A stretch of DNA of 64,000 nucleotides from GWE2-42-39 sp942493345 (GCA_942493345.1 OW818695.1:3658001-3722000); one strand, 5' to 3'; counted from the first letter of the stretch, positions 1-8,512 are shown. Numbers and translations are program-made. Notes: a model not told the origin generated them from the sequence alone.

Positions 1-301
1 TCATGTAGCCGCTGCCATACAATGCCCCGTTAATCGAAGTGAAATTGATAATCAGGATAAACCATGCCGAAAGGCTGTCGATGCGAATAACAATATTACT
101 TAACAGGTGAGGCAATACAAAACTTCCTGATTGAGGGCCGCCGGATAATGCCAGTATTGCCGGGATCGAAGTTAAAACAGCGTTTATCAAAACAACCGAT
201 AAAGCTGTGATTGACTTCATTTTGTCGCGAACAACCATTATTCCCGCTATCCCTGCCAAAAGTACAACTGCCGTATAGGCTGTTATCTGTGTGATCTCCA
301 T
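1..301 (-). CDS. N-terminus of a proton-pumping NuoL/HyfB-like membrane subunit (partial)
   Basis: Only the first 100 codons lie in the window; the gene runs off the left edge. The ATG is at 299-301 on the minus strand. The visible part is almost entirely hydrophobic: a helix at about residues 8-23, a short KSIT-type polar loop, a second helix at 32-48, then a conserved-looking segment IRIDSLSAWFILIIN followed by a glycine-rich stretch. That order (two helices, an R-x-D-x-L-S-A-x-F segment, a further helix) resembles the start of NuoL/NuoM/HyfB antiporter-like subunits of complex I and group 4 membrane hydrogenases. The function is inferred from this resemblance alone and could be another polytopic transporter. 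It is transcribed divergently from the Crp/Fnr-type gene, so the regulator may control it. Confidence 0.6.
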   Translation of the reverse strand, partial: MEITQITAYTAVVLLAGIAGIMVVRDKMKSITALSVVLINAVLTSIPAILALSGGPQSGSFVLPHLLSNIVIRIDSLSAWFILIINFTSINGALYGSGYM

Positions 302-536
302 AATCTTATAAACAAATCAATAGAATACAAATATACGTTCACTCAGAAACTGAGTGCATTAACTTGTTTGTAATTAGTTTAATGGTTGTCGTCTGTTTTA
401 AAACCTGATACGTCGCTTCTGAATTTTTGCTCCTCAAACTCCGTATATTTTTTAAACGCTGCAAAATTAGATAATTCATAACGATTGAATTTTGAGATAG
501 GTCAAGCTAAAAAATGATTAATGTCAATTTTTGCTG

Positions 537-544
537 TATTTTTG
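537..544 (+). promoter_or_regulatory. Possible Bacteroidota -7 element
   Basis: TATTTTTG fits the TAnnTTTG -7 consensus of Bacteroidota promoters and lies 16 bases before the ATG of the Crp/Fnr-type gene. No convincing -33 TTG was found at the usual distance, and the region is AT-rich, so a chance match is possible. Confidence 0.3.
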
Positions 545-560
545 TTCAAAACAAATCGAG

Positions 561-1277
561 ATGACATTTCATACGAATCATATTGCGGAGCGTTTCATTT
601 TTAAAAGCGCCCCGATATTTTCAGGTTTGCCCGAAAATATAAAAGAAGTGTTTGCAACCCAGATGATGTTAAAACAATTCAGGAAAGGGCAAAATATTTT
701 TACGGAAGGCACGTATCCTGCGGGCATTTATTTTATAAAAAAGGGGAAAGTAAAAAAATACAAAACGCTGAACGGAGGGAAAGAGCAAATTATTTACATC
801 TGTAGCGAGGGAGAACTGCTTGGGTATGCTGCTTTTTTAGGAGAAGAGCGGTATCCCGATTCGGCGGCAGTGTTGACCGATGCAACGATTGGCTTTATTC
901 CGAAGGAGAAACTTTTAATCCTGATGGACCAATACGATGAGATATCGAAAATGCTGACAAAAAATCTCAGTCACGAATTTGGTGTACTGGTTAATGTGAT
1001 TGCAACATATACCCGGAAAAGTGTGCGGGAACGGGTGGCCCTGACTCTTCTGATATTGCATGAAAAATTCAGGGATAACGAGAACGAAACCGGAGATGTT
1101 CTGATTGAATTGTCCCGCGAGGACTTCGCCAATATTGTCGGTACCGCAGTTGAAACGCTGGTGCGATTACTTCACGATTTTAAAGAAGAAAACCTGATCG
1201 AAACACAGGGGCGTAAGATTCTGATCAAAAACATGCAACAATTATTGAAGATTGCTAATATTACAGACGCATTTTGA
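561..1277 (+). CDS. Crp/Fnr family transcriptional regulator
   Basis: A 238-residue cyclic-nucleotide-binding-domain regulator. Residues about 15-135 form the cNMP-type beta roll (GQNIFTEGTYPAGIYFIKKG, later GELLGYAAFL). Residues about 185-225 form the Crp-type winged helix (LSREDFANIVGTAVETLVRLL). There is no N-terminal cysteine cluster, so it is not an Fnr-type iron-sulfur oxygen sensor; the ligand is unknown. An upstream TTG at 531 would add ten residues, but the ATG at 561 fits the family start better. The gene is divergent from the membrane ion-pump-like gene, and its likely target is that operon, itself, or both; this is inference from position. Crp/Fnr proteins in this phylum often control stress or redox responses. 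Confidence 0.88.
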   Translation: MTFHTNHIAERFIFKSAPIFSGLPENIKEVFATQMMLKQFRKGQNIFTEGTYPAGIYFIKKGKVKKYKTLNGGKEQIIYICSEGELLGYAAFLGEERYPDSAAVLTDATIGFIPKEKLLILMDQYDEISKMLTKNLSHEFGVLVNVIATYTRKSVRERVALTLLILHEKFRDNENETGDVLIELSREDFANIVGTAVETLVRLLHDFKEENLIETQGRKILIKNMQQLLKIANITDAF

Positions 1278-1355
1278 CATTCTCGGTGAAGTGCTAATTC
1301 GGAAGAAACGGTAATTTTGAACGGCAAGATAATTTATAAGATAATTCGAAACACC

Positions 1356-2417
1356 ATGAAGCAGATCATTGAATGCGTACCCAACTTTTCCGAAGGGAAA
1401 GATTTAAATATTATCGGGCAAATTGTCGGTGCGATAGAGGGTGTGCCGGGAATTAAATTGTTGAATGTCGATCCCGGTCATGCGGCAAACCGTACCGTGG
1501 TGACTTTTGTGGGCGAACCGGATGCGGTAATTGAAGCTGCATTTCGCGGGGCTCAAAAAGCGGCCGAATTGATTGACATGACCAAACATCAGGGCGAACA
1601 CCCGCGATTGGGGGCAACCGATGTATGTCCGCTGACACCCATTTCGAATATCAGCATGGACGAAACCGTTCAGTATGCGCACAAACTGGCCCGTCGGTTG
1701 GGCGACGAACTGGGTATTTCGGTTTATTGTTACGAGTTTGCGGCCACCCATCCCGAACGCAAGAGCCTTGCCAACTGCCGTTCGGGGGAATACGAAGGAT
1801 TGAAAGAAAAATTGCAGAAGCCGGAATGGAAACCCGACTACGGCCCGGTTGAAATGAATATAAAATCGGGGGCAACGGTGGTGGGTGCACGCAATCTTTT
1901 GGTTGCCTATAATGTCAATTTGAATACCGATTCAACGAGCCAGGCCGATACCATTGCATTCGATATACGCGAGTCGGGGCGGGTGCTGCGTACCAGCGAC
2001 CCGGTTCCTGGGAAAGTGGTCTATGATGAAACCGGCAAACCGGTCCGCATTCCCGGAAGTTTGAAAAGTGTGCGTGCCATTGGCTGGTTTATCAAGGAAT
2101 ATGGCATCGCGCAGGTTTCGATGAACCTGACCGATATAACTGTTACCCCGGTACACCGGGCTTTTGAGGAAGTATGTGAAAAAGCGGGGGCGCGGGGCAT
2201 CCGGGTGACCGGTTCCGAACTGATCGGCCTGATTCCTTTGCAGTCGATGCTCGATGCCGGAAAATATTTCCTGGAAAAACAAAAACTCCCAATCGGAATT
2301 TCCAATGAGGAAATAATAAAAATTGCCATCCAATCGCTCGGATTAGACAAATTGGCACCTTTCGATCCGAAAGAACGGATTATTGAATACCTGATGGAAG
2401 ACCTTCGAAACGACTGA
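1356..2417 (+). CDS. ftcD: Glutamate formimidoyltransferase
   Basis: A 353-residue protein matching the formiminotransferase part of FTCD. It moves the formimino group between N-formimino-L-glutamate and tetrahydrofolate, the last step of one histidine-degradation route. Seen in the sequence: the N-terminal family signature ECVPNFSEG, then DPGHAANRTVVTF, the HQGEHPRLGATDVCP loop, and ARNLLVAYNVNL before the second domain. The cyclodeaminase domain of the bifunctional animal enzyme is absent, as is usual in Bacteroidota. The ATG at 1356 is chosen over a TTG at 1317 because it places the ECVPNFSEG motif at residue 5, as in homologues. It lies 78 bases after the regulator gene. No hut genes for earlier histidine steps are nearby. 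Confidence 0.93.
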   Translation: MKQIIECVPNFSEGKDLNIIGQIVGAIEGVPGIKLLNVDPGHAANRTVVTFVGEPDAVIEAAFRGAQKAAELIDMTKHQGEHPRLGATDVCPLTPISNISMDETVQYAHKLARRLGDELGISVYCYEFAATHPERKSLANCRSGEYEGLKEKLQKPEWKPDYGPVEMNIKSGATVVGARNLLVAYNVNLNTDSTSQADTIAFDIRESGRVLRTSDPVPGKVVYDETGKPVRIPGSLKSVRAIGWFIKEYGIAQVSMNLTDITVTPVHRAFEEVCEKAGARGIRVTGSELIGLIPLQSMLDAGKYFLEKQKLPIGISNEEIIKIAIQSLGLDKLAPFDPKERIIEYLMEDLRND

Positions 2418-2467
2418 TAAATTTACTTTGAATCACGGACCGAAAGTGGAATTTGCTTCCAATACAT

Positions 2468-3073
2468 TCATTCATGCAGCATTTTAATGGTAAAATCGTC
2501 CAATAGGTAATTATCGTCCATTAATACCTTGTGAGTGAGCGATTTGCAGTATTTTATTATTTTCTTTTTTTCGAAGCCTGTCAGCACCGGGTGTTTCGGG
2601 AACAATTCATTATCGAGCATACAAAAGGCAATTCCTTTGCGGCTGGTATAAAACATTTTCCGGATCATTTTATAGGGAAAGTCTGGATCTGAATTTCGGT
2701 AGCACAGGGCACCGCAGCAAAAAACATAATCGACCTCGGTCATTGACGTTGTATAAAAGTCACCTTGAATGACATTTGCAAGCCGGTCGTTAGCAAATCG
2801 CCGGGCCGCTTCGTTGGCAAAGTCAGGTACAATATCAATGCCGGTATAGCTCACCTTGCTGAACTGTTTATCCAGAAATGGTTTAAAATCGGCATAGCCA
2901 CAACCCACGTCAAGTACCGACGAATAGTTCAGATCGAATCCTTCGACCAGCGCTTCGAACCGGAGAACTTGGCTTTTTCTTTCTTTCCATCCAAGTTTTT
3001 TGTAATCTTCAGCAAAGTCGTGGATACGGTCGTTGTGGTATTTTATAATTTGTGCCTGGTCGATGATGTTCAT
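2468..3073 (-). CDS. Class I SAM-dependent methyltransferase
   Basis: A 201-residue protein with a Rossmann methyltransferase core. Motif I is VLDVGCGYADF at about residues 53-63. An acidic residue after strand 2 (TGIDI) should bind the ribose of SAM, and GDFY at about 104-107 takes the motif II/III position. The C-terminal half contains several cysteines and lysines but no substrate-defining signature. The substrate is unknown; the small size and lack of extra domains fit either a small-molecule or a lipid/quinone-type methyltransferase. It is the last gene in a minus-strand run that includes the 599-residue secreted protein 104 bases upstream, but there is no functional evidence for a link. 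Confidence 0.8.
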   Translation of the reverse strand: MNIIDQAQIIKYHNDRIHDFAEDYKKLGWKERKSQVLRFEALVEGFDLNYSSVLDVGCGYADFKPFLDKQFSKVSYTGIDIVPDFANEAARRFANDRLANVIQGDFYTTSMTEVDYVFCCGALCYRNSDPDFPYKMIRKMFYTSRKGIAFCMLDNELFPKHPVLTGFEKKKIIKYCKSLTHKVLMDDNYLLDDFTIKMLHE

Positions 3074-3177
3074 TTTAATATGTTTTTAAATTCTTTTCCT
3101 TTTAATTTGGAGTTGTCTGTATGTCTAGTTTCGACATTGCAGGATCGATTTTGGAGATGCCCCCTGGTAATGTGATT

Positions 3178-4977
3178 TTAGTTTGAAGGCGACTGATTGT
3201 TTTGCATCTGATTTATCGGGATGCCGGGGACAGAAAAAGGAAGAGATAACCCGAAAAACCAGAAAGGACTGTCGGTTTTTGTGTTGTACGACCAGCCCGC
3301 CATTACAACGTCTTTCAGTAACGAAACTACTCCACCTATAGCAACATCGGGAGTTCCGTCCAAATCAAAATCGGGGGTCGACATGTTAAATCCAATTCCA
3401 GGACTAATATAATTCCATGCTCGAAATCTTCGTGACCCATATTTAAATAACAGGCTACCGGAAGGTGCAAACTGTAAATTATTAGTTAAAGTTACCTTGT
3501 CGTTTTTGTTGTATGGATTAGCTAATATGAGCGATACCTTCGATTCAGAATAGAACTTGACTTTGTATAATGCTAAATTAATACGTTCAATGATGGTTCC
3601 CGGGCGCTGTTCTGCTTTATCTTCTTGTGTTTGTATTCGCAAACAAAGCCTCAATTCGTCTCCATTGTCGCGCTTTCCTGTGTTTTTTAAACTGATATAT
3701 CCTTCTTTTGGCAATTGGTTAATGCTGAGATTGAAAACTTCTTCGCCAACATCTTCTGTTTTTCCTGAAGTTTTGCTTATTGGAATAAGCAGTTCAGATG
3801 TAAGTTGAATGACATTTTTTATTTTCCCCAGATCATTTCCAATATATGTTTTTAAATGCGATAAACTGTCCGTAAAGCAAATCAGTTTTGAATTTGATTT
3901 GAGAACCTGATCGGGAAGCAAATGGATTAATGAATCGATTTGCCGAGGTATTTTGGCCAATTGACTCAATAGTTGTTGCCGTTTTTCGTTAAACATTTCC
4001 AATACATTTATATTGCTTTCTTGCTCCGTTGCTGATGTGAATTCAGAAAATAAAATCAGTTGCTTGTCGGCAATAAATCTGATTTGGTCTATGAAATCGG
4101 TAACTACTTTTTTATTTTCTCCCAAAAGCCAATCTTTCTCGTTGAGCAAAGATTGGCTTTGTCCCAAAATATAATTGAAGCAACGATAGGAAGGTAAATT
4201 TTTTGATAGGAGATTGTTCATACTCTTTGTTCCCGAAGTAAGGAGCTGATTCATGTTGTTGGCCCAATCCTTGGTTTTGTTAAAGGCATTGATGTCTTCT
4301 TCCGAAAAAGAATTGCCCCAGCGGGGAAGATCGTAATATTCTCCTTGCGAATAATTATCGAAGTTCTCAATATGTACTTTTTGATTCAGTTTGTCTTTGG
4401 TATCTAAAAAAGCGACTAGTCGAATATCCATTCTGTCTTCTTCGACCAGTGCATTTATCTGATCCAGTAATGCATTGGCTTCCAATGAGAATTTTTTTAT
4501 AACATAAGTTTCAGGATTGGGATATTTATTCTTATCGATTGTCAACTCGGATGATCGATATTCTTTAAAGAAATCGTTGGCTTTGGCTCGAAGCTCGTTA
4601 TATTTAAATAATAGGTTATAAAAGTTGACCATATATTGCGAATAGTCTCCAAGTAACTTTAGCTTTTCATCTGCCGACGATTGCTGCATATCTTTTTGGA
4701 GTATAGATAGTATTTCGTGCTGAAATGCCAGAATGGAATTCAACTGATCAAGTTGCTCTACCAGTTTTGTATGCGTTTGGAACGACCGGCTATATTTTAG
4801 GGTAAGGCTGTCGCGGTTCAGGCAAATGACCAAATCGCTGTTTATGTCAACAATATTACTTTTTGAAAAATCTATCGGTCGTTTGCCGTTGAATAAACAT
4901 TCGCTTACTGATATTACCTGAGACGACAGGTGTAAAAAGAGTAAGCTGAAAAACAGTAGAAATATTGTTTTTTTCAT
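3178..4977 (-). CDS. Secreted hypothetical protein with a calcium-type DxDxDG motif near its C-terminus
   Basis: A 599-residue protein not assigned to a family here. Residues 1-20 form a signal peptide (a hydrophobic FLLFFSLLFLHL run, cleavage near SSQ). Residues about 60-350 are helical, rich in Leu/Lys/Glu/Asp/Gln, and probably form coiled coils. Residues about 400-520 are more strand-like and contain basic and acidic patches. The C-terminal 90 residues hold DFDLDGTPDVAIGG, which fits a calcium-binding loop of the FG-GAP type, followed by alternating aromatic residues (WSYNT, FWFFGLSLPF) like a closing outer-membrane or propeller strand. Its start lies 11 bases after the stop of the 120-residue gene, so the two are probably one transcript. 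An envelope location is likely; the role is unknown. Confidence 0.75.
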   Translation of the reverse strand: MKKTIFLLFFSLLFLHLSSQVISVSECLFNGKRPIDFSKSNIVDINSDLVICLNRDSLTLKYSRSFQTHTKLVEQLDQLNSILAFQHEILSILQKDMQQSSADEKLKLLGDYSQYMVNFYNLLFKYNELRAKANDFFKEYRSSELTIDKNKYPNPETYVIKKFSLEANALLDQINALVEEDRMDIRLVAFLDTKDKLNQKVHIENFDNYSQGEYYDLPRWGNSFSEEDINAFNKTKDWANNMNQLLTSGTKSMNNLLSKNLPSYRCFNYILGQSQSLLNEKDWLLGENKKVVTDFIDQIRFIADKQLILFSEFTSATEQESNINVLEMFNEKRQQLLSQLAKIPRQIDSLIHLLPDQVLKSNSKLICFTDSLSHLKTYIGNDLGKIKNVIQLTSELLIPISKTSGKTEDVGEEVFNLSINQLPKEGYISLKNTGKRDNGDELRLCLRIQTQEDKAEQRPGTIIERINLALYKVKFYSESKVSLILANPYNKNDKVTLTNNLQFAPSGSLLFKYGSRRFRAWNYISPGIGFNMSTPDFDLDGTPDVAIGGVVSLLKDVVMAGWSYNTKTDSPFWFFGLSLPFSVPGIPINQMQNNQSPSN

Positions 4978-4988
4978 TTCCTTAATTT

Positions 4989-5351
4989 TTAGTTGTATTG
5001 GTGAAGTCCAGCTTGCGAAAAAGCGTAACCAATTAACGCATAATCAACTACTTCGTCTTTTTTGATTACATGAGATACAATGTTTTTAGAGGAAAGGCTA
5101 AAGGCTTGTATGTTTGTAATATCGGCCGATAATCCAGGGAATCTTTTCGCTAGCTGGGCAAAATCGGGATTGGGTATCCAAATTACTTTCCGCTCAAATC
5201 CTAATGGTGGATTTTGAGATAGGTAATCAGCCTTATCTGCCAACTCCGGATCATTTACGAGAATAACCATTTTTAATGCAAATTGGTTGAGCAATGCATT
5301 TAGTTCTTTGGGAGGAACGACATCTGTTTTTGTTAAAGTTGCCATAGTCAT
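4989..5351 (-). CDS. Hypothetical protein, 120 residues
   Basis: A small soluble-looking protein of unknown family, without a signal peptide or membrane segment. The open frame extends to 5435, but the ATG pair at 5351 and 5345 gives a natural start (MTMATLTKTDVVPPKELN), and the extra upstream residues look like translated leader. The sequence has a helical N-terminal third (ELNALLNQFALKMV), a proline-rich middle (NPPLGFERKVIWIPNPD) and a Val/Ile-rich end. It is followed after 11 bases by the secreted 599-residue protein and preceded at 186 bases by the 129-residue gene. It lies in the accessory block with the tape-measure fragment. No function can be given. Confidence 0.6.
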   Translation of the reverse strand: MTMATLTKTDVVPPKELNALLNQFALKMVILVNDPELADKADYLSQNPPLGFERKVIWIPNPDFAQLAKRFPGLSADITNIQAFSLSSKNIVSHVIKKDEVVDYALIGYAFSQAGLHQYN

Positions 5352-5537
5352 AAAGTTTAAACGTGTGTGAAAAACAATTGAATTCTGATTATATGGTATT
5401 GTTGCAGTGCCTTTTGTATGATGAAATATGATCATGTGTGTTTAGTTGTTCCCGATTGTCAACAAAACATATAGAAATGGTGTTGTATGCCCGATTCTTA
5501 GATCAGGCACACAGCACCTTTGATCAGTTCTTCGGAA

Positions 5538-5927
5538 TTATTCCATGCTGCATATTGCATCCCATGTGGTCCAGTAGTTGGCATCGGTTCCGTCTTCGTT
5601 CGAAACGATTCCAATCATAGACGAGCAGTTTGAGTTACACCCAATATCCGGTTTTGAGTACGATGCAGGAGTTAGCTTCTTCCATGCAAATTTCGGTCCT
5701 GAAGCATTTACGGTAACTTTAAATATGCCTGATAATCCAGGTGTTTGTAACTGTTGTTCCGGATTGTCGGAAGTGATCTTCCCTGTCCAGTTTCCATCTG
5801 TTTGCTGCAAAATAACTTCCCACTTTGTTACATTTTTGGAAGTATTGTTCGACGGTGAAACATAAGCCCAGAATTGAGCTCCTTTTCCAAGTTTCAACGT
5901 TCCTGTAATGTTTGCTTTTCCTTTCAT
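5538..5927 (-). CDS. Hypothetical protein with a Cys-rich tail, 129 residues
   Basis: A small protein of unknown family. It has no clear signal peptide and starts MKGKANITGTLKLGKG. The composition is strand-rich, with many Thr, Ser, Asn, Gly and Trp residues (WEVILQQTDGNW, GIFKVTVNASGPKFAWKKL), which suggests a beta-sandwich. The C-terminal quarter has a CNSNCSS cluster and a final Cys near the end (WDAICSME), so disulfides or metal binding are possible. A beta-sandwich with cysteines is more typical of an exported or structural protein than of a cytoplasmic enzyme, yet no export signal is seen. It lies upstream of the 120-residue gene on the same strand, with 186 bases between them. Confidence 0.6.
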   Translation of the reverse strand: MKGKANITGTLKLGKGAQFWAYVSPSNNTSKNVTKWEVILQQTDGNWTGKITSDNPEQQLQTPGLSGIFKVTVNASGPKFAWKKLTPASYSKPDIGCNSNCSSMIGIVSNEDGTDANYWTTWDAICSME

Positions 5928-6381
5928 GCTTTAATTTGTTTAGTTTATTGTTACTAAATTTTTCAATTTTACCGGCAACTGATAAAAATTATCATTTTGT
6001 CTTTTTTAATAAGGTGTAAATTCTCATACTTAAACATTCTTCCGAGAATGCTTTAATTCACCCCATTCGAGTGCCAATGTGTGCTTACGGGCCCGACTGA
6101 ATCATATTACCTCCTTTCTTTATTGGTTTCTGATTTTGTCCCGTTTCACTAGCGCAATAATGTATAATAGAATAATGTTTTTTTGTATTTGATTTATTTA
6201 AAGTTAGATGCTCTTGCATCCATTGTTTCTTTCTCTTTCTTCGAGGTCGGGATTTACCTGTGTCAAGGCATGAAAGTTGTTCTATACCAACTTTCAAATA
6301 CCAGACATGCCATCGTTTCCATAATTGTCTATTATAGGTTCCTATTATTATTCCTCGGACTGAATCTTTAATAGCTACTGT
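5928..6381. other. Noncoding stretch with a very short ORF behind a consensus Shine-Dalgarno
   Basis: No gene is supported in these 454 bases. On the minus strand there is AAAGGAGGTAAT directly before an ATG at about 6102, followed by only five more codons and a stop at 6085. Such a strong Shine-Dalgarno is unusual in this phylum. It may be a leader peptide before the 129-residue gene or a chance match. The remaining open frames are not protein-like. Confidence 0.4.
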
Positions 6382-6957
6382 TTATCTCCATTTTACATGA
6401 ATCATCTCTTTCATCCACGGGTGTTTTATGGGTGTATAACTCCAAGGAAGCTGGTCGAGTAAAACGTCGTACCCTTTTTGTTCGACGGTTAGAACCCATG
6501 CGTCGTTTTTCTGTTCCAGCTTTCCTTCGCGCATGAGGAATGATTGGCGAAATCCGGCAGGCGAAGTGTTCCCGATTGACCTCCAGTTTTGAATCATCCC
6601 CTGAAGCATTTTTTCGAGTGTCTCTTTTTCTTTTTCATCTATCTCAATCATTGGATTGATGGGAGCGCTCGTTATAAACCCACACAATATTTTATTCAAC
6701 ACCATCTCGTTTTCCGGGAAATAAGTATCCTGTAAAACTAAATACTGAAGCAGCAAAACAGCATGCTCTCTCAGCTTTTCATCTTCGAAACGACCTTCTG
6801 CCGTGAGATTCAGCAGACTGAACAACTGGGGCAGAAACGGTGAACACAAAACCAATCCAGCATTCCGACTATAAATTGTTCCCAATATTTGTTCTTCTTC
6901 GTCTTCAATCGCTTTTTTGCTGATTTCATTTTTTTGTGATAAATCCGAATGTTCCAT
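6382..6957 (-). CDS. Orphan C-terminal module of a contractile injection system tape-measure protein
   Basis: A 191-residue protein that matches, from memory, the conserved C-terminal region of tape-measure proteins of extracellular contractile injection systems (Afp14/Pvc14 type, CIS_TMP). The recognisable run is in order: NAGLVLCSPFLPQLF, an acidic/hydrophobic helix with AVLLLQYLV, ENEMVLNKILCG, an EKE-rich helix, NWRSIGNTSPAGFRQSFLMREGKL, and VLLDQLPWSYTPIKHPWM near the end. Full tape-measure proteins are normally far longer; here only about the last 170 residues remain, behind a short acidic N-terminus (MEHSDLSQKNE). No sheath, tube, baseplate or ATPase gene is in the window. It may be a remnant or a stand-alone regulator or effector-handling protein. 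Confidence 0.75.
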   Translation of the reverse strand: MEHSDLSQKNEISKKAIEDEEEQILGTIYSRNAGLVLCSPFLPQLFSLLNLTAEGRFEDEKLREHAVLLLQYLVLQDTYFPENEMVLNKILCGFITSAPINPMIEIDEKEKETLEKMLQGMIQNWRSIGNTSPAGFRQSFLMREGKLEQKNDAWVLTVEQKGYDVLLDQLPWSYTPIKHPWMKEMIHVKWR

Positions 6958-7431
6958 TGTTATTTTCCATTTTTAAGTTTTTCTCTTTTGTGAGATTCGT
7001 TTTTTTTGATTTGATTTGATTATTGTATTGTGAATAGTGCGTTGAATAACTTATGTTTCTTGCCGGAAGAAGAAACAGATTGAAGGTATTTGCGAATAAA
7101 ATTTTGTTCTTTTTTCGAAAAGGAAGACACGATATAATTCAACTCTTTCATTTTTTTATATTCTAAAAAACAAACTATTTTTCATAGAATATGTAAGTTA
7201 ATACAAAAAATTGAATTATATGAATAATTATTTGATCTATAAAGACGTGAAACTTTTTAATTATGTTTTTTTTATGGGTGTGTAGTCCTTTAATAATTAG
7301 TAAAAACGAACACAGAAGAAAAGTTCAATGAAAATCATTTTAGTACTGAAACAAATCAGTTTAATAAATCTTATTGACAAAAAGAACTAATGTTCGTAGA
7401 CAAAAAAAGGAATAGAGGAAAGTGTAAAACA
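6958..7431. other. AT-rich gene-free stretch
   Basis: About 470 bases between the tape-measure-like gene and the tRNA terminator. It is strongly AT-rich, with short runs such as GATTTGATTTGATT and many poly-A/T tracts. No credible ORF, RNA or repeat was recognised. It probably contains the promoter of the tape-measure-like gene. Confidence 0.5.
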
Positions 7432-7466
7432 GAAAAAACCTACAAACGTATAATTTGCAGGTTTTT
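7432..7466 (-). terminator. Terminator of tRNA-Pro
   Basis: On the minus strand, 24 bases past the tRNA 3' end, an 8-bp stem (CCTGCAAA paired with TTTGTAGG, one G-T pair) encloses a 7-base loop and is followed by six T residues, with A residues on the other side. Confidence 0.72.
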
Positions 7467-7489
7467 CATTTTTTGCTTTTGTATTTCAG

Positions 7490-7563
7490 TCGGGATGACA
7501 GGATTTGAACCTGCGACCCCGTCGTCCCGAACGACGTACGCTACCGGACTGCGCTACATCCCG
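7490..7563 (-). tRNA. tRNA-Pro (anticodon CGG)
   Basis: A 74-base minus-strand cloverleaf. The acceptor arms CGGGATG and CATCCCG pair fully, with A as discriminator at 7490; C1-G72 is the usual proline first pair. The anticodon stem CGTCG/CGACG encloses loop TTCGGGA, giving anticodon CGG for codon CCG. The T arm has GGTTCAAATC. CCA is not encoded. It stands alone, followed by a good terminator. The accessory block at 3.2-7.0 kb lies directly downstream of its 3' end, the usual insertion side of integrative elements. Confidence 0.95.
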
Positions 7564-7636
7564 ATCAATTTTTAAAGTGGTGCAAATTTAAAACTTTCTG
7601 CTTTAAATATCGATTTACTGCTAAAAAAATGCAGGT

Positions 7637-8512
7637 TTAACGATGAAATTTTTCGCCAGTGTATTTCAATCCGTCGTACAAGCCTGTACGCCAGTATTCC
7701 CAGCTGTGACCGCCTTGCCGTACGCGGTATTCATGCGGTATTCCCAAATCACGCATTTCGATGTGTAAGGTCGAATTTCCCTTGTACAGAAAATCATCAT
7801 CGCCGCAATCGATATAAAACCGGATGGATTTCAGTTTTTCCATTGGTATTGAGTGGATCAGGTGGAGCGGACTATTGGCTTTCCATATGTCAGAAATTCG
7901 TTTTTCTCCTTTCAAATCGTTGCCGAATATTTTTCCGAAAAATAAGTTGTAGCGATCATCCGGATAATTTATAATTTCTTCATCGGTAAATATACCGGAA
8001 CTCATGGCAACACAGGTTGAGAACAGGTCTGGATGGTTCATTGAAATATTGAGCGCTCCAAATCCGCCCATAGAAAGACCGGCAATGGCGCGGAACTCTT
8101 TTTTTTGTCGGATGCGGTATGTTTTTTCAATGAATGGGATAAATTCCTGCACGAACATATCTTGCCAGGGATCTTCCTTTTTGTAGTCGTTGCAATACCA
8201 GCTTACTTTTCCGTCGGGCATAACAATAATGGCGGGAGGGAAGTCGCCGTTTTCGACGCCCTGGTCGGCAATGGCATTGGCTTCGCCAAACTGTATCCAG
8301 CCGGTTTCATCGTCGCTGTACCCGTGTAAAAGGTACACTACCGGATAGCTTCGTTGCGACGTTTGATAATCGGCCGGGAGATAAATTGAATATTTTACGG
8401 GATAATTAAGTTTTTCACTCTTGAATTCGAGGCTTTCCGTAACGGTTCCTTTCTGAGAGAAAACCATCATTGCGAAAAAAGAAAGGGAAATTGTAAAAAG
8501 AAATTTTTTCAT
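7637..8512 (-). CDS. Secreted esterase of the alpha/beta-hydrolase (Esterase D / antigen 85-like) family
   Basis: A 291-residue exported hydrolase. Residues 1-19 are a signal peptide (FLFTISLSFFAMMVFS, cleavage before QKG). The fold shows VVYLLHGYSDDETGW at about 59-73, the nucleophile elbow GLSMGG (serine at about 148) and a possible acid in YIDCGDDDFLY. The catalytic histidine is probably in QGGHSWEYWR near the C-terminus. This matches the putative esterase family that includes feruloyl and acetyl-xylan esterases and enterochelin esterase-like proteins. The natural ester is not known; with its signal peptide it should work in the periplasm or outside the cell. It has no obvious operon partner: the tRNA lies downstream and a terminator lies upstream. 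Confidence 0.88.
   Translation of the reverse strand: MKKFLFTISLSFFAMMVFSQKGTVTESLEFKSEKLNYPVKYSIYLPADYQTSQRSYPVVYLLHGYSDDETGWIQFGEANAIADQGVENGDFPPAIIVMPDGKVSWYCNDYKKEDPWQDMFVQEFIPFIEKTYRIRQKKEFRAIAGLSMGGFGALNISMNHPDLFSTCVAMSSGIFTDEEIINYPDDRYNLFFGKIFGNDLKGEKRISDIWKANSPLHLIHSIPMEKLKSIRFYIDCGDDDFLYKGNSTLHIEMRDLGIPHEYRVRQGGHSWEYWRTGLYDGLKYTGEKFHR

Noticed and set aside
6085..6297. 70-codon minus-strand ORF
   Set aside because: Basic, low-complexity composition with no family features; only the short ATG after the Shine-Dalgarno inside it is notable.
7390..7575. 61-codon plus-strand ORF with TGFEPATPSSR
   Set aside because: It is the antisense of the tRNA-Pro gene, a well-known false ORF pattern.
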